A stretch of 64,000 bases of DNA from Rhizobiaceae bacterium (GTDB taxonomy: Bacteria > Pseudomonadota > Alphaproteobacteria > Rhizobiales > Rhizobiaceae): positions 364,885 to 428,884 of the forward strand of contig JAEPMJ010000004.1 in NCBI GenBank assembly GCA_017644005.1. The letters run 5' to 3'. Positions 53,809 to 61,900 of the stretch are shown here, piece by piece. Both the position numbers and the translations under genes were made by a program. Position 1 is the first letter of the stretch; each line of letters begins with the position of its first letter. The notes beneath the pieces are model-generated. The model was not told where the DNA came from and ran no database searches. It saw only the letters and a program-made list of their open reading frames with translations.

Positions 53809-53842
53809 GTGACTGCGCTGGGGACGATCGGCGCATTGTCCT

Positions 53843-54430
53843 TCAACTGACTTCGTAACCGACCTCTTCCGCAGAATGGCAAAGCGTCGTCCAGAATGCG
53901 CGTGCGAAAGAGCAGAAGACGATCAGGTCGAACTGGTTTTTTCCGGTACGCTGAATCTGCGCGAAGATCTCGTGATGTGCGGTCGAGCACCCGTTCGAGA
54001 CGGGGAACGCCTCGGCAGAAAAGTCGACCGCAAACAGCTTCGAAAGCACCCATTCGGCGCGCGGGCCGCTGACGCGGATCGCAGTCCGGCCATGTGAAAG
54101 GTCGTTCACGGCACCGATCTTGTCGCTGACCGCTTTTTGCAACTGCTGTTCGACACCTTCCCTGCCGTCGATAATAAGCCAACGCCTCGGCGCAAAGCCG
54201 TAACCTGCTTTGTCTTTTTTCGACACCCCGGCTCCGGGCATGTTGGGCAAAGCCAGCCCTGTAGCCGATTTGATGGCGGCAAGAGCTGCTTTCTCGCTGC
54301 CCGGCCAGGAAACCACCTCGACGATCGATCCGGGGCGCGTTTCCGACAGCGTCACGCCGGCGGCCTCTGCTACATTGCCGTGGCGACCGGGCCTATAGGC
54401 CGGACCCAGCGGGGACTCGCGCTCAACCAT
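53843..54430 (-). CDS. soxG: Sarcosine oxidase gamma subunit
   Basis: The gamma subunit completes the alpha-beta-gamma-delta sarcosine oxidase. The 195-residue product has the family core (RRWLIIDGREGVEQQLQKAV, then VNDLSHGRTAIRVSGPRAEW, and SFARAFWTTLCHSAEEVGYE). The ATG at 54430 overlaps the soxA stop by eight bases. It is the last gene of soxBDAG; purU and glyA, often nearby, are absent. Confidence 0.93.
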   Translation of the reverse strand: MVERESPLGPAYRPGRHGNVAEAAGVTLSETRPGSIVEVVSWPGSEKAALAAIKSATGLALPNMPGAGVSKKDKAGYGFAPRRWLIIDGREGVEQQLQKAVSDKIGAVNDLSHGRTAIRVSGPRAEWVLSKLFAVDFSAEAFPVSNGCSTAHHEIFAQIQRTGKNQFDLIVFCSFARAFWTTLCHSAEEVGYEVS

Positions 54431-57428
54431 GCATGCGGCTCCCTTCCGGGTCGAAGAAATGGTGGCTGACGATCTCCACCGGTCCGTAACGCTTGCGCAG
54501 CGGGTCGGCGATGAAAGCACGCTGGCCGTGGCGTGCCTTGCCGCCCTTCACCAACGCAAGGCCGATATATTTCGCCAGCACCGGCGAATAGCAGAATGCG
54601 GTGATATGGCCGATGCTCTCGTTAGGCTCGGCGTGGCTGTTGGCCTCGACAATATGTGCTCCGCCGCCCAGAGGCAGCCCGTCCAGCGAGATGATGCCGA
54701 CAAGGCGGATGCGATTTTCATCGACAAGTCCTTCTCGGTCCATCATCGCAGAACCGACAAAGGGCTTCTTCTTGGACAGCATCCAGTCGAGATAGAGATC
54801 GCGCGCCGTCACGCGGCCGTCGATTTCGGCACCTGTCACATGGCCTTTTTCGATCCGCAATGTGCCCAGGGCCTCCATGCCGTAGGGCAGGATGCCGAAG
54901 GGTTCGCCCGCCGCCAGCAGGGCTTCCCAGACATGCGTGCCGTGACCCGCGCCGCAATAGACCTCATAGGCCAGCTCGCCGGAGAACGAGAGGCGGCAGA
55001 TCGTCACCGGCGCACCGTCAACCTCGCCGTAGACAATGCCCATAAAGGGCAATGTCTCGTTGTCGACCCTGGTGCCTTGCACAGCGCGTTCGAGCACCCG
55101 ACGCGCGTCTGGACCGGAAATTGCCGCACCGGCCCACTGATCGCTGACCGAAGTCAGCGCGACCTTCAGATCGGGCCAGTGAACATCGAGCAGGCACTCA
55201 AGATGCTGCATCACCTTGCCCGCCGCGGCGGTCGTGGTCGTCATCAGAAAGTCGTTTTCCCCGAGGCGCCAGGTGGTGCCGTCGTCGAGAACCAGCCCGT
55301 CCTCGCGCAGCATGAGGCCGTAGCGGGCCTTGCCGACCGGAAGCGTGGAGAATTTGTTGGTGTAGACACGGTCGAGAAACTCCGCCGCGTCCGGCCCTTT
55401 CACCGCAATCTTGCCGAGTGTGGAGACATCGACCATGCCAACGCCTTCGCGCACGGTCTTTGCCTCGCGCACATAGGCCTGCTCCAGCGTTTCGCCGGGC
55501 AGGCCGTAAATGCGGGGTCGGTGCCACAGGCCGGCCGGCATCATCTCGGCGCCGTGGTCGACATGCCAGTCATGCATCGGCGTCAGACGGTCAGGGCTGA
55601 CATCGCCAAAACGCTCCGCCGCCAACGAACCGAGCGACACCGGCGCGAAGGGCGGGCGGAAGCGCGTTGTGCCGGCCTCGGGAATCGAGATACCGCGCGC
55701 ATTGGCCATGATGGCCAGGCCGGGCACATTGGACGTTTTACCCTGATCGGTCGCCATTCCCAGTGTGGTGTAGCGTTTCAGGTGCTCGACCGAGTGAAAA
55801 CCTTCGCGATGGGCGAGGCGCACGTCCTCGGCCGTCACGTCGAGCTGATGATCGACCAGCGCCTTGCCGCTGCTGCCTTCGGTCGGGCGAATTTCGAATA
55901 CCGGCGCGGGGAACGGGTCGAGCTTTGGCGCTTCCACCTTCGCCGGCTGGCTGCGCGAGGCGCGCCCGCCAGCGGCCCTGGCACCGGCATTGCGCCCGCT
56001 GCGCAAAGCGTCGGCAGTGTTCGTGTCGCCCGCAAACGCGCCTGCACCAAGCCAGGGCTGTGCCGGGTCCGGCGGCAGAAAGGCCTGCAGGTCGTCGTTC
56101 CATTTTGGTGCGGCACCTGCCTGGCTTGCCAGGTGGATCGCGGGAGACCAGCCGCCCGACATGGCGAGGCAGTCGGCCGCGACGGTGCGCTTCTCGCCCG
56201 ACGCCGTTCCGGTCACCGGATCGAGCCGCTGGACCGTAACGCCGGTGAGTGCCTTGCCACCTTTGGTTGCGCTTACCGCCTGGCCGAGCAGAAGTTCGCC
56301 ACCGGCCCTGGCCGCCAGGTCGCGTACGCCGGCGGAAATGACCTGCCGGGTATCGACGATTGCCGCGATCTCGGCGCCGGCGGCCGATAATTCCGCTGCC
56401 GCCGCATAGGCGCTGTCATTGTTGGTGAACAGGGCGATACGCCTGCCGGGCAGCACTCCGAATTCGGCTGCGTAGCGCTGTGCCGCACCCGCCAGCATGA
56501 CGCCCGGCCGGTCGTTGCCGGGAAAGACGATCGGGCGTTCGAAAGCGCCGGTTGTTAGCACCACCGTGCCAGCCCGGATCACCCAGTGTCGGTGACGCGG
56601 TTCACCCGGCGTGGCTGTCAAGGTGTGATCGCCGACGCGCTCGAGTGCGGCGAGTGTATTGCCGTCGTAATAACCCCAGACATGGGTGCGGGTGAGAAGC
56701 CGGACATTGTCCATCTCCGCAAGCGCTTCTGCTTGCGCCGCAGCCCATTCCGCAGCCGGTTTCCCATCGATCGTTTCGCCGGACCATTTCGCCGAGCCGC
56801 CCGCAACTGGGTCGAGCTCGGCCAGGATCACGTTCTTGCCGGCATTGGCCGCGGCACGGGCAGCAGCGAGGCCGGCGGGTCCGGACCCAACGACGAGGAC
56901 GTCGCAATGAGCGTTCATGCGCTGGTAGCGGGCGGCATCGCGCGCATGATCGGCGCGGCCAAGACCGGCTGCGCGACGGATGAACCACTCGCAGAACATC
57001 CAGAAGCGGGTTCCACGCAGAGGTCCGATCACCGGCCCCATGAACGTCTTGTAATAAAAGCCGGCGGAAAAGACTGGCCCGGCCAACTGGTTCACGGCTC
57101 CTATGTCGAATGCAAGCGAAGGAAACCGGTTCTGGCTCTCAGCGACGAGCCCGTCATAAATCTCGAGTTGCGTCGCGGGGATGTTGGCCTCACGCATGCC
57201 GTCGCGAATGACGGTAACGAGCGCGTTCGGCTCATCAATGCCCGCTGTCAGCACGCCGCGGGGACGGTGGTATTTGAACGAGCGGCCGAACAGGGTGATC
57301 CCGTTGGCAAGCAGCGCGGACGCAAGCGTGTCGCCGGCGTAACCCGAGTACGCTTGGCCGTCGAAACGGAAGGAGATGCTGCGGCTGCGGTCGATGCGGC
57401 CGCGATCGGATACCCTGCGCCCGCTCAT
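54423..57428 (-). CDS. soxA: Sarcosine oxidase alpha subunit
   Basis: The 1,001-residue alpha subunit has an N-terminal domain like a 2Fe-2S fold but without the cysteines (GYAGDTLASALLANGITLFG), as is normal in this family. Next come the NAD-binding Rossmann fold (DVLVVGSGPAGLAAARAAAN) and a C-terminal GcvT-like folate domain (about 610-990: YVREAKTVREGVGMVDVST, then LMLREDGLVLDDGTTWRLG). It passes the methyl group to folate as methylene-THF. It overlaps soxD by four bases as ATGA. Confidence 0.97.
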   Translation of the reverse strand: MSGRRVSDRGRIDRSRSISFRFDGQAYSGYAGDTLASALLANGITLFGRSFKYHRPRGVLTAGIDEPNALVTVIRDGMREANIPATQLEIYDGLVAESQNRFPSLAFDIGAVNQLAGPVFSAGFYYKTFMGPVIGPLRGTRFWMFCEWFIRRAAGLGRADHARDAARYQRMNAHCDVLVVGSGPAGLAAARAAANAGKNVILAELDPVAGGSAKWSGETIDGKPAAEWAAAQAEALAEMDNVRLLTRTHVWGYYDGNTLAALERVGDHTLTATPGEPRHRHWVIRAGTVVLTTGAFERPIVFPGNDRPGVMLAGAAQRYAAEFGVLPGRRIALFTNNDSAYAAAAELSAAGAEIAAIVDTRQVISAGVRDLAARAGGELLLGQAVSATKGGKALTGVTVQRLDPVTGTASGEKRTVAADCLAMSGGWSPAIHLASQAGAAPKWNDDLQAFLPPDPAQPWLGAGAFAGDTNTADALRSGRNAGARAAGGRASRSQPAKVEAPKLDPFPAPVFEIRPTEGSSGKALVDHQLDVTAEDVRLAHREGFHSVEHLKRYTTLGMATDQGKTSNVPGLAIMANARGISIPEAGTTRFRPPFAPVSLGSLAAERFGDVSPDRLTPMHDWHVDHGAEMMPAGLWHRPRIYGLPGETLEQAYVREAKTVREGVGMVDVSTLGKIAVKGPDAAEFLDRVYTNKFSTLPVGKARYGLMLREDGLVLDDGTTWRLGENDFLMTTTTAAAGKVMQHLECLLDVHWPDLKVALTSVSDQWAGAAISGPDARRVLERAVQGTRVDNETLPFMGIVYGEVDGAPVTICRLSFSGELAYEVYCGAGHGTHVWEALLAAGEPFGILPYGMEALGTLRIEKGHVTGAEIDGRVTARDLYLDWMLSKKKPFVGSAMMDREGLVDENRIRLVGIISLDGLPLGGGAHIVEANSHAEPNESIGHITAFCYSPVLAKYIGLALVKGGKARHGQRAFIADPLRKRYGPVEIVSHHFFDPEGSRMHG

Positions 57429-57760
57429 GATGGTGCCTTTCCGCGTGTCGCGGCTTTGCGTGCGGGGGCTTTGCGTTTTGGTGCCGCTGCGCTGACGGGC
57501 TTTCGTTTCGCGCCGGCAAATGCGACCGAGGTGATGACGTGGGTCACCGTATCGCGCTCGACAACGAGATGCGTCCGGCAGCCGCCGGAATGCTGCCAGA
57601 GTTCGCTGTGCTTTCCGGCCGGATTGGCGCGGTCATAGACAAAAGCGTTCCACGTGTTCTGGTCGGTGGAGGCAGGATCGGGACGGGTGATGGTAGCATC
57701 GCCCTGATAAGTGAATTCAGCTACATCGCGGGTGCCGCAATAGGGACAAGAAATGCGCAT
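57425..57760 (-). CDS. soxD: Sarcosine oxidase delta subunit
   Basis: The 111-residue delta subunit binds zinc through Cys5, Cys8, His57 and Cys61 (SCPYCG and QHSGGCRTHLVVERDTVTH). The last 35 residues are a Lys/Arg/Ala-rich tail. It sits between soxB (nine bases upstream) and soxA (ATGA overlap). Confidence 0.95.
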   Translation of the reverse strand: MRISCPYCGTRDVAEFTYQGDATITRPDPASTDQNTWNAFVYDRANPAGKHSELWQHSGGCRTHLVVERDTVTHVITSVAFAGAKRKPVSAAAPKRKAPARKAATRGKAPS

Positions 57761-57769
57761 CGTTTGCCT

Positions 57770-59029
57770 CTAATGCAGCCGGGGCGTTGCGCCCTGGCCC
57801 TTTTCGTCGATGATGACGCCGCGGTGGAAACGGTCGAGCGTGTAAGGCGCGTTGATCTGGTGCGGTTCGTCGCGCGCGATGGTCCATGCGAACGAGAACC
57901 CGGAGGCCGGCGTTGCCTTGAAGCCGCCGTAACACCAGCCACAATTCAGATACATGCCGGGGAGGGGCCCGGTTGTGATGATGGGCGAGCCGTCCATGGA
58001 CATGTCCATCACTCCGCCCCAGGAGCGCAGCAGGCGCACGCGGGCCACCGACGGGAACATGGCCACCATCTCGCTCATCACCTCTTCGACGATCGGAAGA
58101 TTGCCGCGTTGGGCATAGGAATTGTAACCGTCGATGTTGCCGCCGAAGACCAGTCCTCCCTTGTCTGACTGGGACATGTAGAGGTGGCCGGCGCCCCAGG
58201 TGACGACCATGTCGACGAAAGGCTTCAGCGACTCGGTGACGAATGCCTGAAGCACGTGGCTTTCGATCGGAAGTTTGTCGACGCCGGCAAGTTTCATCAC
58301 CCGGCCCGTGCTTCCGGCAACGGCGACCGCGGTTTTGGCGGCGCGGATTTCACCGCGTGTCGTGGTCACTCCGACGATGCGGTCGCCGTCACGCAGGAAC
58401 CCGGTCACCTCGCAGTTCTCGATGATGTCGACCCCGCGCCGGTCGGCGCCGCGCGCATATCCCCACGCAACTGCATCGTGACGGGCAGTTCCCGCACGCG
58501 GTTGCAGCAAACCGCCGACCACAGGAAAGCGCGCCGAGCCGGATACGTCGACACCGGGAACCTTACGACCGATCTCTTCCGCGCTCAGCCATTCGGCATC
58601 GCCGCCGGAAAGCCGCATGGCGTTGCCGCGACGGATATAGTCATCCGCCTGCGCAGGTGAGTGCGCAAGGTTGAGAATGCCGCGCTGAGAGAACATCACA
58701 TTGTAGTTCAACTCGTGCGACAGGTTCTCCCACAGCTTCATGGAGAATTCGTAGAACCGGGTCGATTGCGGCAACAGATAGTTGGAGCGGACGATTGTCG
58801 TGTTGCGGCCGATATTGCCGGAGCCCAGCCAGCCCCGTTCCAGCACGGCGACATTCGAAATGCCGTGTTCCGCGGCGAGGTAATACGCCGTTGCAAGTCC
58901 GTGTCCTCCGCCGCCGATGACGATGACGTCATAAGACGGCTTTGGTTCCGGTTTGCGCCAAGCCTGTTTCCAATCCCGATTTCCGCTGAGTGCATTCCTC
59001 AGGAGTGCGAATGCCGAATATTCTGCCAT
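57770..59029 (-). CDS. soxB: Sarcosine oxidase beta subunit
   Basis: The beta subunit holds the noncovalent FAD and covalent FMN where sarcosine is oxidised. The 419-residue product has YDVIVIGGGGHGLATAYYLA, GNIGRNTTIVRSNYLLP, and RHDAVAWG with His184 as the FMN attachment site. The C-terminal part ends with NCGWCYGGFKATPASG. The ATG at 59029 (MAEYSAF) gives the usual family length; the frame up to 59197 runs into the divergent channel gene. It is the first gene of soxBDAG. Confidence 0.97.
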   Translation of the reverse strand: MAEYSAFALLRNALSGNRDWKQAWRKPEPKPSYDVIVIGGGGHGLATAYYLAAEHGISNVAVLERGWLGSGNIGRNTTIVRSNYLLPQSTRFYEFSMKLWENLSHELNYNVMFSQRGILNLAHSPAQADDYIRRGNAMRLSGGDAEWLSAEEIGRKVPGVDVSGSARFPVVGGLLQPRAGTARHDAVAWGYARGADRRGVDIIENCEVTGFLRDGDRIVGVTTTRGEIRAAKTAVAVAGSTGRVMKLAGVDKLPIESHVLQAFVTESLKPFVDMVVTWGAGHLYMSQSDKGGLVFGGNIDGYNSYAQRGNLPIVEEVMSEMVAMFPSVARVRLLRSWGGVMDMSMDGSPIITTGPLPGMYLNCGWCYGGFKATPASGFSFAWTIARDEPHQINAPYTLDRFHRGVIIDEKGQGATPRLH

Positions 59030-59221
59030 GTTTCCATCCGCCCGGCACAAGGCCGGCCCGCCGACCCTAACGCTTCGCATGCCGATGTACACAACATATG
59101 CGCCCTCGGCTTTAAGATTGCCGACCACATTGCGAAGTTGTCCATACCCTTGCTGCGCCTTGCTCCTAGGGGCGGTGCACCCTATCAATGGCGGCAAATG
59201 TCAGCTTTACCAGTGAGAACC

Positions 59222-61768
59222 ATGCCGTCCGCCGCGTTTCTTCGACTTCTCACGATCATGGCGGCGCTGTTCATTCTCGTTGCCGTACCTGTTTCCACGC
59301 CCGCCCAGCAGGCCGATGCGCCATTGGGCGCGAGCAGCGACACCTCGGCTGCTGCAAATGCAGCCGCAACTGCCGAGCTCGCCGAGAAACAAATGGCAAT
59401 CGTGCGCGCGTTGGCAGCGGAAGTCGATGCGCTCGAGGCCAGGATGCGCAACGACAGCAGCGGCGATACCGAACTCGTTGATGTCAGAAATGAGCTTGAG
59501 GCGCTGAGCATAAAGCTGGATGCGGGCCGTTCCGCCTTCGCACCGCGCCTGCAGGAAATCAACAACCGTCTCGACCAGATCGGGCCGCCCGGCGATGAGG
59601 GAACTGAACCGGAGGCACTGAAGGAAGAACGTGCGCTGCTGGCGCAGGAAAAAGCGGATATCAATGCCGTACTCGGCGAGATCGAGAACCTGGCGCTGCG
59701 AATTGACAGGCTGATCAACGAAATTCAGCAGATGCGCCGCGAGCTGTTCGCTACCCAACTGACAAAACACTACAATGTCAGCGATGCGCTGAGCTCGGAC
59801 ATGGTCGGCGATTTCTTCGCCGAACTGGAACAACTGCGCCAGACGGTTTCGTCCTGGCTGCAGTTCATCCTTCGGTTCAAGCTCGGGGCTACCCTGCTGG
59901 CAGGATTCATATCTTTCGCAGCCGCCACGGTGCTTTTCTACGGCGGACGGCGGCTGTTCGGATCGCTGATCTTTGCCGACCCGCTTGTCGAAGACCCATC
60001 CTATTTCAGCCGGTTGTCGGTCGCCTTCTGGTCAACGCTGCTGCCATCGCTGGCATTGGCGGTCTTTCTTGGCACCAGCTACGCGCTGATGGCCTATTTC
60101 GACATTCTATGGCCAGACATCGCGCGGTTGCTGAGCACGACCTTTAACGTGATTGTGACAGTGTTCCTGGTGAACCGGCTTGCGCACGCCCTGTTTTCGC
60201 CGGCGCTCCCCAATTGGGGGCTGATTCCGGTCGCACCAGAAGCAGCCGGCAAGCTCTATTGGCTAGTCTGGGTCACGTCGATCGCGACCGGCTTCGATTT
60301 CATCTTCTCGCGCGTCAATGACGTGCTGGGATCGCCGCTGTCACTCACCGTCGCAAAGAGCCTGCTCGCGACTTTCGTGGTTGGCGTTCTGGTTATTCTG
60401 ATTGCGTTTGTGAAGCCGTTCAAGAATGAGGACGGCTCGCCACGACCATGGCCGCGCTGGCTGCTCTACCCGCTCCTGGCGCTCGGACTGAGCACCATCG
60501 CCGCCGGTATTTTTGGCTATATCGGGCTGGCGCGGTTCATTTCGCAGCAGATCGTCGTCACTGGCGCGATCCTTGCCACCATGTATATCGGGCATCTGAC
60601 AGCCAGGGCCCTTTCCGATCTGGGCGCCATTCGCAACACCATGTTCGGCCGCTGGCTCGACCGGAATTTCGAAAGCAACCAGACGCTGGAGGATCAACTC
60701 GGTCTGCTGTTTTCCGTGTCTATCAACGTGCTGGTCCTGGCAATCGGCATTCCGCTGATCCTGCTGCAATGGGGGTTCCAGTGGGGCGACATCACCACAT
60801 GGGTGCTTCGCTCGCTGCGGCAGATACAGGTGGGGTCAGTTTCGTTTTCGATCCTCGATGTGCTGACCGGCATACTTGTCTTCATAATCGGCTTCTTCGT
60901 CACCCGTTGGTTCCAGCGCTGGCTGGACGGCTCCGTTATGACACGTGGGCAGGTCGATGCCGGCGTCCGCAATTCGATCAAGACGGTGGTGGGCTACACC
61001 GGTATTGCGATCGCCATACTGATCGGTGTGTCTGCGGCCGGCATCAACCTCTCGAGCCTGGCGCTTGTTGCCGGCGGCCTGTCGCTGGGCGTCGGCTTCG
61101 GGCTGCAGAATATCGTGTCGAACTTCGTCTCGGGGCTGATCCTCCTGGTCGAACGTCCATTCAAGAGTGGCGACTGGATCGTGGCCGGCGGCGTCAGCGG
61201 CACGGTGAAGAAGATCAGCGTGCGCGCAACCGAAATCGAGACGTTCCAGCGGCAATCGGTCATCCTTCCGAACTCCGAGCTGATCAATTCGGCAGTCGGG
61301 AACTGGACGCACAAGAACAGGCTCGGCCGCGTCGATATTCCGGTTGGCGTCAGTTACAGCGCCAACCCGCGCCGCGTGTACGAGATCCTGATGGAGATTG
61401 CGAAAGCACACCCCACGATCCTCAAGAACCCGGAGCCGATGGTTTATTTCGCCGGCTTCGGCGACTCCTCGCTCGATTTCGAAGTGCGGTTTTTCCTCGC
61501 CGACGTGATGTCGCAACTGGCGATCCAGAACGATATTCGGTTTGCGATCTACGACCGGCTCAAGGAGGAGGGGATCGAAATCCCGTTCCCGCAGCGCGAT
61601 CTGCATATCCGCACCAGCGGGGACATCGCCGAACCGAAGCCGCCGAAGAAGACGAGACGAAGAACGCAGAAGAAAGCCGACATCGACCCGCAGGAGCTGT
61701 TTCCAGACGCGGAGGCGCAAAAGCGGAGGCGCCGCCGCAAGCCGAGGGGGCATCTCGGCGACGAATAG
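59222..61768 (+). CDS. MscS-family mechanosensitive channel with DUF3772 and basic tail
   Basis: The 848-residue protein begins with a signal peptide (MAALFILVAVPVSTPA), followed by a periplasmic coiled coil (residues about 50-180, DUF3772-like: AIVRALAAEVDALEARM) and about ten membrane helices. Then comes the MscS pore and beta domain (SLALVAGGLSLGVGFGLQNI, VERPFKSGDWIVAGGVSGTV, and GDSSLDFEVRFFLADV). The tail is highly basic (PKKTRRRTQKKADID, and KRRRRRKPRG). Such channels open under membrane tension at hypo-osmotic shock. The start is taken at 59222; ATG at 59198 is an alternative. Confidence 0.92.
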   Translation: MPSAAFLRLLTIMAALFILVAVPVSTPAQQADAPLGASSDTSAAANAAATAELAEKQMAIVRALAAEVDALEARMRNDSSGDTELVDVRNELEALSIKLDAGRSAFAPRLQEINNRLDQIGPPGDEGTEPEALKEERALLAQEKADINAVLGEIENLALRIDRLINEIQQMRRELFATQLTKHYNVSDALSSDMVGDFFAELEQLRQTVSSWLQFILRFKLGATLLAGFISFAAATVLFYGGRRLFGSLIFADPLVEDPSYFSRLSVAFWSTLLPSLALAVFLGTSYALMAYFDILWPDIARLLSTTFNVIVTVFLVNRLAHALFSPALPNWGLIPVAPEAAGKLYWLVWVTSIATGFDFIFSRVNDVLGSPLSLTVAKSLLATFVVGVLVILIAFVKPFKNEDGSPRPWPRWLLYPLLALGLSTIAAGIFGYIGLARFISQQIVVTGAILATMYIGHLTARALSDLGAIRNTMFGRWLDRNFESNQTLEDQLGLLFSVSINVLVLAIGIPLILLQWGFQWGDITTWVLRSLRQIQVGSVSFSILDVLTGILVFIIGFFVTRWFQRWLDGSVMTRGQVDAGVRNSIKTVVGYTGIAIAILIGVSAAGINLSSLALVAGGLSLGVGFGLQNIVSNFVSGLILLVERPFKSGDWIVAGGVSGTVKKISVRATEIETFQRQSVILPNSELINSAVGNWTHKNRLGRVDIPVGVSYSANPRRVYEILMEIAKAHPTILKNPEPMVYFAGFGDSSLDFEVRFFLADVMSQLAIQNDIRFAIYDRLKEEGIEIPFPQRDLHIRTSGDIAEPKPPKKTRRRTQKKADIDPQELFPDAEAQKRRRRRKPRGHLGDE

Positions 61769-61900
61769 TCCGAGGGGCGCAGACCGGTGCATCAACGCTG
61801 CGGCGTCGCCCGGTCTCCTGCCGATGTCGCAATCAGGCTTCAACGCTACCTGACGCCGGTTCTATAGTCGCGCCGCAAGCGAATAACGCGGAGCCGCGGC

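Noticed and set aside
54429..56390. A 653-codon plus-strand reading frame opposite soxA.
   Set aside because: It is antisense to a clearly conserved gene, has no family likeness, and such long mirror frames are common in GC-rich DNA.
58661..59221. An N-terminal extension of the MscS-type channel of about 180 residues.
   Set aside because: It is antisense to soxB, lacks protein-like composition, and the signal peptide begins only near 59198-59222.
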